In this document: piece by piece, positions 57,850-64,000 of the stretch | Position numbering within the stretch: position 1 is the stretch's first letter | Layout: each line of letters opens with the position of its first letter | Source: Limiplasma sp034927815 | GTDB lineage: Bacteria; Bacillota; Clostridia; Christensenellales; Aristaeellaceae | NCBI GenBank assembly: GCA_034927815.1 | Contig: JAYFPK010000022.1 | Span: 1 to 64,000, forward strand | DNA: 64,000 nucleotides | Reading direction: 5' to 3' | Notes under the pieces: generated by a model | Seen by the model: only the letters and a program-made list of their open reading frames with translations | Databases searched by the model: none | Told to the model about the DNA's origin: nothing | Program-made: the position numbers and the translations under genes

Positions 57850-57893
57850 GCCGGGAAACAAGCCCCGGGAAAGGCCCGGGGCTGTTTTCCGGC
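57850..57893. other. long near-perfect dyad in the divergent region
   Basis: GCCGGGAAACAAGCCCCGGG and CCCGGGGCTGTTTTCCGGC are almost complementary around AAAGG. It lies between the binding-protein and kinase genes. It could be a terminator on either strand, with short T runs, or an operator. Confidence 0.6.
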
Positions 57894-57918
57894 GCTCCCA
57901 GGGGCGAAAGGCCGCAGG

Positions 57919-57947
57919 TTGCGGCCCTTCTGTTGTTTTGCTATAAT
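57919..57947 (+). promoter_or_regulatory. sigma-A promoter of the two-component system
   Basis: TTGCGG, a 17-base spacer and a perfect TATAAT. The -35 box lies inside a small dyad (GGCCGCA at 57910-57916 with TGCGGCC at 57920-57926), which may be a regulator site. The leader to the ATG at 58031 is about 75 bases. Confidence 0.75.
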
Positions 57948-58030
57948 TGGGGCACTGGGGCAATTGTAAAAAGTGGTGGGTTCGGGGCCTATTTTGGCAT
58001 GGGTGCCGGTTGGACGGGGGGCGGGCGGGT

Positions 58031-59824
58031 ATGAGGGACGATCAACGGCGGGATGCACGGAGGTTCCTTTTTCAAAAGATGCAGCTGCGCACCAAGCTGA
58101 TGGTGTCCTTTGTGGCGTTTATCCTGCTGGCCTTTTTTGTGGCTACCACCGGGAGCTACCAGCTGGTGTACCGCACCATGAGCGCAAGCATGATGGCCTT
58201 TGCGGAGATTTCCGCGTCCCAGATTCAGAAAAATGTGGACGCCTATGTGGACGAGCTGTACCGCCTCACCGGCATGGCCTTTGCGGACGAGGGGCTTTTG
58301 CGGATTTTGCGCAGCATGGGCGGATACCGCAGCGCCAAAACGCAGCTCTCCGACGCCCAGAACATCCGCCGCCTGCTGTTCAGCGTCTACAGCTTCCGGC
58401 CGGACCTGTACTCGGTGATTTTGCAAACGAACAATGGGGAGATGTATATCGAAGGCTTCAACAGCACGGTCAGCGACGCCTTTGACGTGACCCGGGAGGA
58501 CTGGTACCCCCGGCTGGCGCAGAGCAGGCAAAACACCTTTTTGGTGGTGGGCCCCCGCATATCCTCCTATTCCCTCAACGCGGAGCCCGCGGAGGTGTTC
58601 ACCGTGGCGCGCCGCATTGTGGACACCAACGGGGACCAGCTGGGGGTGATGATGCTGAACATGAACTACGATACCTTCGCCAGCATTTTCTCCGAGCTGG
58701 AAGCCGGGGAAAACGCCCAGATATACCTGGTGGATGAAGAGGAACAGCTGCTGTACGCCTCCGAGGCCAAGGGCATGATCCTGGAGCCCATCCCCTACGC
58801 GGACCCCAGCGGCAACCCCGACGTGTTCTTTGTCAAGGCCCGCTCCCAGCGCACCGGCTGGGAGGTGGTGGTCTCCATCCCCAGGGCGAAGCTGTTCGGC
58901 AACATGTGGACCATGTTTCAGTCCATTCTGCTGATCCTGTTGATCTGCGTGGCGTTCTTCGCGTTCCTGTACGCCATCTTCTCGGTGCAGATCATGAAGC
59001 CCGTCAGGCTCCTGATCACCTCCATGCGCCGGGTGGAAAAGGGGGATTTTTCCATCCACATTTCCCCTGTGGCCCATGATGAAATCGGGGAGCTGAGCCT
59101 GGGATTCAACCGCATGGTGGGGCAGATCAACGCCCTGCTGAGCAAAATGGTGGAGTTTGAGGTCCGGGAGAAGGAATCGGAATTTCGGGCGCTTCAAAAC
59201 CAAATCAACCCTCATTTTTTATACAACACCCTGGAAACCATACGCATGCAATGCATCATGCACCGCCAGCCGGACATCGCGGAGGTCATCAACACATTGG
59301 GCAACCTGTTCCGCCTGAGCATCGACAGGCAGGACCGCTTCGTCCCCATCCAGGAGGAGTTGGAGCATGTGCAGCACTACATCGACATTCAGAACTTCCG
59401 CTTTGACCATAAATTCCAGCTGACCTTCGATGTGGCCCCGGAGATCAAAAGCTACAAAATTTTCAAGCTGACGTTGCAGCCGCTGGTGGAAAACTGCGTG
59501 TTTCACGGATTGGAGAGGCGGCGGGGCGCAGGCGCCATCCATATCTCCATCGCCCGGGAGAAGGACGGCCTGGCCATTGCCGTGGAGGACAACGGCCTAG
59601 GCATGGAGGCGGAAAAGCTGGAGGAGGTGCAAAGGCTGCTGGCGGGGGAAGGCCCCCCCAAGGACAACCTCAGCCTCGGGCTGCGCAACGTGAACGAACG
59701 GGTGAGGCTCTTTTTCGGCAGCGGTTACGGCCTGTCCGTATGGAGCCGGCGGGGCGTGGGCACCAGGATTGTGATCACCATGCCCGTGATTGAAAACGAA
59801 AAGGATGTTGCGTTTCATGTATAG
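58031..59824 (+). CDS. sensor histidine kinase (YesM family)
   Basis: A 597-residue membrane kinase. Membrane helices are at about residues 24-45 (LMVSFVAFILLAFFVATTGS) and 297-320 (ILLILLICVAFFAFLYAIF), with an extracellular dCache-like sensor between them. A HAMP region, the SQ-type motif NQINPHFLYNTLETIRMQ (His about 395) and a HATPase domain (VEDNGLGMEAEKL) follow. ATG 58031 is taken as the start; ATG 58079 (MQLRTKLMV) is an alternative. It is divergent from the amino-sugar operon and overlaps its regulator by eight bases. Likely senses the imported sugar or its binding protein. Confidence 0.92.
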   Translation: MRDDQRRDARRFLFQKMQLRTKLMVSFVAFILLAFFVATTGSYQLVYRTMSASMMAFAEISASQIQKNVDAYVDELYRLTGMAFADEGLLRILRSMGGYRSAKTQLSDAQNIRRLLFSVYSFRPDLYSVILQTNNGEMYIEGFNSTVSDAFDVTREDWYPRLAQSRQNTFLVVGPRISSYSLNAEPAEVFTVARRIVDTNGDQLGVMMLNMNYDTFASIFSELEAGENAQIYLVDEEEQLLYASEAKGMILEPIPYADPSGNPDVFFVKARSQRTGWEVVVSIPRAKLFGNMWTMFQSILLILLICVAFFAFLYAIFSVQIMKPVRLLITSMRRVEKGDFSIHISPVAHDEIGELSLGFNRMVGQINALLSKMVEFEVREKESEFRALQNQINPHFLYNTLETIRMQCIMHRQPDIAEVINTLGNLFRLSIDRQDRFVPIQEELEHVQHYIDIQNFRFDHKFQLTFDVAPEIKSYKIFKLTLQPLVENCVFHGLERRRGAGAIHISIAREKDGLAIAVEDNGLGMEAEKLEEVQRLLAGEGPPKDNLSLGLRNVNERVRLFFGSGYGLSVWSRRGVGTRIVITMPVIENEKDVAFHV

Positions 59825-61418
59825 GGTCTTGCTTGTGGACGACGAAAAGGCCATTGTAGGCGGATTGAAAATGCTCATCGACTGGGAGGAAGCCGGGTTT
59901 TCCATCGCGGGCGAGGCCTACGACGGGGACGAAGGCGTGGAGGCGGCCCGGGCCATGCTCCCGGATGTCGTCATCACGGACATTCGCATGCCTCTGGTGA
60001 GCGGCCACGAATTGATCGACCGGGTCAAGGAGTTTCAGCCCGCGTGCAAATTCCTGCTGGTGAGCGGCTTCAGCAATTTCGAGTACGCCAGGGACGCCAT
60101 GGACAGGGGCGTCAGCGGCTACCTTCTCAAGCCGATCCAAAAAGCCGAGCTCCTGGAAAAGCTGGCCCTCATCAAGGGGGAGCTGGACTGGCAAATCAAC
60201 CGGGAGCTGGAGATGGAGCGCATCCGCCTCAAGCTCAGCGAAAGTTTGCCCATTGTGCGGGAGCGGTATTTGCGGGACGTGCTGTCCGGGGGCATGGAGG
60301 CCTGGGAGCTGCGGGAGAAATGGGACTATCTGGAGCTGGGGTACGCGTTCACCAAGGCGTGCGTCATGGTGGTGGAAAGGGACCGTGGAGCCGAGGGCGG
60401 CGGGCCCGGCCCCTCCTCCCTGCACCGGATGGTGCTGGAGGAGGCCATCAAGGGCATCGTGGAGGGGCTGCGCGCCGGAATAACCCTTCCCTCCTCCCAC
60501 AGCCGCCTGGCGGTGATCTGCTGTGAATCCGGCGGGGTCCCCCTGTCCCAAGAGGCCGTTTCCCGCGCCGCCTACCGGATCGGCGGCTCCGTGGAGCGCC
60601 TGCTGGGGGAAACCGTCTCCATCGGCATCGGCAAGGCTGTGCACCGGCTGGAGGATTTGCACAGTTCCTACCAGCAGGCGGAGGAGGCGCTGCAATACAA
60701 GCTGCTCTACGGGAACGGCAGCGTCATTTTTGCGGAGGACATCCTCAAGGAACCCTGCGCCGTTCCCTTTCCCCTGGAATTGGAAAAGAGCCTGCTGAGC
60801 CATGTGACCCTTGGGCAGGAGGCCCAGGCCCTGGAGGGCCTGGATACAATTTTTCATCATCTCAGGGAAAACGGCGGCAACTTTGAGGCGTATTACACCC
60901 TGTGCCTGCACCTGGTGTTCATGACCAACCAATGCCTTTTTGCCAGCGGCTGCAACGATGACTTCCAGGGCACCAGCCGCTTTGCGCTGCTGGAAGCGCT
61001 GAGCCTGAAAACCCTGGAGGAGCTGAAGGCCTATACCCAGGAGCGCATCCAAAAGGCGGCCGCGGCCATCTGCGCGGCGCGCCTGGAAAAGTCCAAAGGC
61101 ACCCTGGAAAAGGTCATGCGGTATGTACGGGAGCATTACCAGGAGGAAATCAGCCTGGATTTCCTCTCCAGAAAGTTTTTCATCAACGCAAGCTATTTAA
61201 GCCAGCTGTTCAAGAAGGAAGCCAACTGCAGCTACATCGATTTCCTGACGGACATCCGCCTGAAGGAAGCCCGGCGGCTGCTGGCGCTGCCGGAGCTGAA
61301 GGTCTACGAGGTCTGCGAAAGGGTGGGGTACAACAGCCAGCGCTATTTCAGCCAGCTGTTCAGAAAGTATTACGGCATGACCCCCAGCGCCTTTCGGGAA
61401 CAGCAGGGGCAGCCCTAG
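59817..61418 (+). CDS. AraC-type response regulator (YesN family)
   Basis: A 533-residue regulator. The receiver starts MYRVLLVDDEKAIVGG and has its phospho-acceptor Asp at about 55 in ITDIRMPLVSG. A long middle region follows. The C-terminal AraC domain (about 430-530) has KVMRYVREHYQEEISLDFLS, FINASYLSQLFKKE and GYNSQRYFSQLFRKYYGMTP. ATG 59817 lies inside the end of the kinase gene (eight-base overlap). It probably activates the divergent sugar operon. Confidence 0.93.
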   Translation: MYRVLLVDDEKAIVGGLKMLIDWEEAGFSIAGEAYDGDEGVEAARAMLPDVVITDIRMPLVSGHELIDRVKEFQPACKFLLVSGFSNFEYARDAMDRGVSGYLLKPIQKAELLEKLALIKGELDWQINRELEMERIRLKLSESLPIVRERYLRDVLSGGMEAWELREKWDYLELGYAFTKACVMVVERDRGAEGGGPGPSSLHRMVLEEAIKGIVEGLRAGITLPSSHSRLAVICCESGGVPLSQEAVSRAAYRIGGSVERLLGETVSIGIGKAVHRLEDLHSSYQQAEEALQYKLLYGNGSVIFAEDILKEPCAVPFPLELEKSLLSHVTLGQEAQALEGLDTIFHHLRENGGNFEAYYTLCLHLVFMTNQCLFASGCNDDFQGTSRFALLEALSLKTLEELKAYTQERIQKAAAAICAARLEKSKGTLEKVMRYVREHYQEEISLDFLSRKFFINASYLSQLFKKEANCSYIDFLTDIRLKEARRLLALPELKVYEVCERVGYNSQRYFSQLFRKYYGMTPSAFREQQGQP

Positions 61419-61502
61419 CGGAAGCGCCGGAGGGCTTCGTGGGAAGGAGCTTGTGGGAAAGTGGGAGGGCGCGGGGCTGCGCAAAGGGGAGCTTGGCATA
61501 AG

Positions 61503-61551
61503 GGGCGCTCCGCCCTGTTATCTTTTCGGGCGCTTCCGCCCATGCTATCTT
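61503..61551. repeat. tandem imperfect repeat with small hairpins
   Basis: Two copies of about 24 bases, GGGCGCTCCGCCC-N-TATCTTTT and GGGCGCTTCCGCCC-N-TATCTTT, lie end to end. Each folds into a five-base-pair GC hairpin followed by a T-rich end, so they may act as tandem terminators of the two-component operon. The rest of 61419-61793 shows no supported gene. Confidence 0.5.
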
Positions 61552-61793
61552 TGAGGAGGGATTTCCGGCGGGCCATTCCGCACGCCGCGCTCTCCAGGAA
61601 GGAGGAGGCCGTCCTTCCGGTTGGCCCGGCCCGCGTCCTTCGTTCCTTACCCCTGGTCCAGCATCCGCCGCAGTCTTACAGAATGCGCATGGAGGGGAGA
61701 AATAGGGCTATGCAATTGTCTGTTTTTATGGTATTGTGTTAGCTACTACAACATGTAGGCGGCAACGCCCAGCAATAGCAAGGAGGCGGACGT

Positions 61794-62108
61794 ATGCAGT
61801 CGGAGGCTATTGACGCGGTTCGGCGGGCGGAGCAGGATGCCGACGATACCCTCAGCCGCGCGGCCCAGGAGGCCGAGCGCATCCGGCAGGAGGCCAGGAT
61901 CCAGGCCATACAGGCGGCGGAAGCGGCCCAAAAGGATGCCCGGGACCTGGCCCAGGCCATGGTGGAACAGGCGGGGCAGGAAGCCGAAGCCAGCCTCGCC
62001 CAGGCGGAAGCGTTGTTGAACCAGGAGCTGGCCGCCCTGGACGCCCAGGCTGAGGAGCGCCGCGCCGACGCCATCCAGCAGATTTTTCAGCTGATCAGCG
62101 AAGCCTAA
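61794..62108 (+). CDS. V/A-type ATPase stalk subunit (subunit H/G-like)
   Basis: A 104-residue, almost wholly helical, Ala/Glu/Gln-rich coiled coil (AEQDADDTLSRAAQEAERIR, AIQAAEAAQKDARDLAQAMV) with no Trp, Cys or His-rich site. Its size and position directly before subunit I match the peripheral-stalk subunit called H, G or AhaH in bacterial and archaeal V/A-ATPases. ATG 61794 follows AAGGAGGCGG. It should form the peripheral stalk with subunit E, expected beyond the window. Confidence 0.82.
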   Translation: MQSEAIDAVRRAEQDADDTLSRAAQEAERIRQEARIQAIQAAEAAQKDARDLAQAMVEQAGQEAEASLAQAEALLNQELAALDAQAEERRADAIQQIFQLISEA

Positions 62109-62148
62109 TCGCTTTCATCCATAGGTACGAAAGGAGTGAGGGCAGGTT

Positions 62149-64000
62149 ATGGCGGTTATGCAAATCGACCGGATTTGTATTTGCGCGCTAAAAAAGGATC
62201 GAAAACCGCTTCTGGAGTTTTTGCAGCGCCAGGGCAGCGTGGAGGTATCGCCAGCCGGTCCGGACGAGCTGTTTTCGTCTATGGATACGGCTGTTTCCTG
62301 CGCCCTGTTTGAAAAAAACGCCGAGATCGCCGTGCGGGCCCAGGAGGTCCTGAACCGCTATTGCCCCGGCCCCTCCTCGCCCTTGGGCTTTCTCAAGGGG
62401 AGGGAAGAGCTGTCGGTGGAGCAAAGCCGGGCCTTTGCCGCGCGGTTGAATGAGCGCATGAGCGCCGCCGAGCGGCTGCTGGCCCTGGACCGGGACATCG
62501 CCCAGGCCCAGGCGGATTTGGCGAAGGCCGAGGCCGCCGAGGAAGCGCTGACGCCGTGGCTGAACCTGCCGGTGCCCCAGACCTTCCGGGGCACGCCCCG
62601 CCTCAGCGCCTGGGTGGGCTCCGTGCAAGGGGAGCATACCGCCGCGGGCCTCCTGGAAAACATGGGGGCCGCTGTGCCCGCCCTGGGCCCGGTGCATGTG
62701 GAAACCGTCCGCAGCGCCAAGGAAATGACCAGCTTTTATGTGCTGGCCTTGAAGCGGGACGCCAAGGGCGTGGAGGCGGCGCTGGGCGCTTTGGGCTTTG
62801 AGCGGCCTTCCAGCCCTTCCTCCCAGATTCCCGCCGAAGCCCTCAAGCGGCTGCGGGCGCAGGAGGACGAAGCCAGGGCCCGGGTCGCCGCGGCCATGGA
62901 GGAAATCAAAGGATATGAGCCCCTGCGGGAGGAAATGAAGCTCCTGGAGGACTACCTGCGCATGCGCGCGGAGAAGTACGCCGTGCTCCAGCGCCTGGGG
63001 CAATCCCGGCATGCCTTGGTGCTGAAAGGCTACGTGGCCGGCGAGGACGCCCCGGACCTGAAAAAGCGCCTTAGGGAGCGCTTTGACTGCGCCGTGGAGC
63101 TCGCCCCCGCCGCCGGGGACGAAAACGCCCCGGTGAAGCTGAAAAACCGGCCCTACGCCGCGGCGCTGGAAACGGTGCTGGAGAACTACAACCTCCCCGC
63201 CGCCACGGAGATCGATCCCTCCCCGGTGATGAGCTTTTTCTATTACCTGATGTTCGGCCTGATGCTGTCGGACGCGGGCTACGGCCTGATTCTGGCCGCC
63301 GTGTGCGGGCTGCTGCCCTTCTTCTACCCCAACATGGAGGAAAACTGGCGGCGGAACCTGCGGATGTTCTTCTGGTGCGGCGTGTCCACGGTGTTCTGGG
63401 GCGTGCTGTTTTCCAGCTACTTCGGGGACGCGGTAAACGTGATCTCCAAAACCTTCTTTGGCCGCGAGGTTTCCATCCCGCCGCTGTGGTTTTTGCCCCT
63501 GGAGCGGCCCATGCGCCTGCTGATGTTCTCCCTGGGGCTGGGCATCGTGCACCTCACCACAGGCTACGGCATGAAGGCCCGCAATTTCATCGCCCAGAAG
63601 CAGTATGTGGATATCCTCTACGACTGCGTATACCCGGTAGGCTTTCTGGCGGGGCTTTTGGCGGTGCTCATGGGCAGCGCCATGTTCCGGGATATGGCGG
63701 GCTTCCAGCTCGCTTTGTCCGGCCCGGTGAGCCAGGGCTGCCTGCTGTTTTCCGGGGTATGCCTGCTGGGCATTATCCTGACCGGCGGACGGGAGAGCAA
63801 AAGCTGGGGCAAGCGGATTTTGAAGGGGCTATACGCCGCCTATAACATCATCGCGGGCTGGCTCAGCGATATCCTGTCCTATTCCCGGCTGCTGGCGCTG
63901 GGGCTGGCCACCGGCGTTATCGCCTCGGTGTTCAACTCTTTGGGCACCATGGCCGGGGGCAGCGTGCTGGGGGCTGTGGTGTTCATCGTGGTCTTTTTGA
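62149..64000 (+). CDS. ntpI: V/A-type ATPase subunit I (partial)
   Basis: The first 617 codons of the membrane subunit that forms the stator half of the ion channel; the frame is open at the window edge. Residues 1-330 are a cytoplasmic, partly coiled-coil part (LLALDRDIAQAQADLAKAEA, MRAEKYAVLQRLGQSR). From about residue 355 membrane helices begin with the highly conserved SPVMSFFYYLMFGLMLSDAG. FYGDAV-like SSYFGDAVNVI and the late ILSYSRLLALGLATGVIASV, with the Arg expected at the ion path, follow. ATG 62149 is preferred; ATG 62158 is also possible. Further subunits (K, E, C, F, A, B, D) probably follow. Confidence 0.93.
   Translation, partial: MAVMQIDRICICALKKDRKPLLEFLQRQGSVEVSPAGPDELFSSMDTAVSCALFEKNAEIAVRAQEVLNRYCPGPSSPLGFLKGREELSVEQSRAFAARLNERMSAAERLLALDRDIAQAQADLAKAEAAEEALTPWLNLPVPQTFRGTPRLSAWVGSVQGEHTAAGLLENMGAAVPALGPVHVETVRSAKEMTSFYVLALKRDAKGVEAALGALGFERPSSPSSQIPAEALKRLRAQEDEARARVAAAMEEIKGYEPLREEMKLLEDYLRMRAEKYAVLQRLGQSRHALVLKGYVAGEDAPDLKKRLRERFDCAVELAPAAGDENAPVKLKNRPYAAALETVLENYNLPAATEIDPSPVMSFFYYLMFGLMLSDAGYGLILAAVCGLLPFFYPNMEENWRRNLRMFFWCGVSTVFWGVLFSSYFGDAVNVISKTFFGREVSIPPLWFLPLERPMRLLMFSLGLGIVHLTTGYGMKARNFIAQKQYVDILYDCVYPVGFLAGLLAVLMGSAMFRDMAGFQLALSGPVSQGCLLFSGVCLLGIILTGGRESKSWGKRILKGLYAAYNIIAGWLSDILSYSRLLALGLATGVIASVFNSLGTMAGGSVLGAVVFIVVFL

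Noticed and set aside
61461..61742. 93-codon open frame between the response regulator and the ATPase stalk gene
   Set aside because: No ribosome site and an arginine/serine-rich composition unlike real proteins; it covers the hairpin repeats.
1..64000. rRNA, tRNA, CRISPR arrays, insertion sequences and phage genes
   Set aside because: Intergenic regions were read on both strands; no cloverleaf, repeat-spacer array, transposase or integrase was found. A tRNA or CRISPR search program would settle it.

Overview
This window comes from a GC-rich, Gram-positive, anaerobic, spore-forming bacterium, most likely a Clostridia-class Bacillota. The evidence is a SleB/YpeB spore-germination pair, two YesMN-type two-component systems beside carbohydrate ABC transporters, oxygen-independent cobalamin synthesis (CbiD/CbiG/CbiK), a V/A-type ATPase, DUF3793 and DUF6483 proteins, and strong AGGAGG ribosome sites. 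No rRNA, tRNA, CRISPR array, phage or transposase gene was seen. The genus cannot be fixed from sequence inspection alone.

Layout. (1) 44-10421, minus strand: one sugar operon with two permeases, a solute-binding protein, a sensor kinase, an AraC-type response regulator, a GH5 glycosidase and a GH31 alpha-xylosidase. It probably imports beta-glucan or xyloglucan oligosaccharides and degrades them inside the cell. (2) 10608-15475, plus strand: an iron-type locus with two YbtPQ/IrtAB-like ABC half-transporters, a DUF3793 protein and a flavodoxin. It lies behind a strong promoter and two AGTTAG-N6-CTAACT operators. (3) 15632-32548, mixed housekeeping and accessory genes: an orphan binding protein, ypeB-sleB, an ABC-F ATPase with a DUF6483 protein, a tandem pair of MutS-like ATPases, a membrane-anchored sortase-B-like protein without its catalytic residues, DUF1015 and DUF3795 proteins, and a sigma factor/DUF4367/small secreted protein cassette. 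(4) 32647-46531, minus strand: fifteen cobalamin genes (cbiD, F, G, H, J, ET, A, cobT, U, S, C, cbiB, cobD, cbiP, cbiC) in which every gene overlaps the next. (5) 46761-52449, plus strand: an exported CbiK chelatase, two secreted or anchored beta-rich proteins and a FecBCD-type ABC transporter. Two divergent promoters, each followed by a cobalamin riboswitch, lie between (4) and (5). (6) 52530-61418: nagA, nagB and a sugar ABC transporter on the minus strand, with a divergent YesMN-type two-component system on the plus strand. (7) 61794-64000: the start of a V/A-type ATPase operon, cut by the window edge.

How it fits together. Two carbohydrate modules each pair an ABC importer with its own kinase and regulator and with cytoplasmic enzymes. 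The B12 operon covers most of the anaerobic pathway from the corrin ring to the finished nucleotide loop. It lacks cbiL, uroporphyrinogen methyltransferase and an adenosyltransferase. The only chelatase is the secreted CbiK in the divergent, separately riboswitched transport operon. That exported chelatase, surface proteins and importer set is the best candidate here for a poorly described system, possibly extracytoplasmic tetrapyrrole or cobalt handling. Other unusual items are the dead sortase, the MutS-like pair with Asn in place of the Walker B Asp, and the dyad-rich iron-locus promoter.
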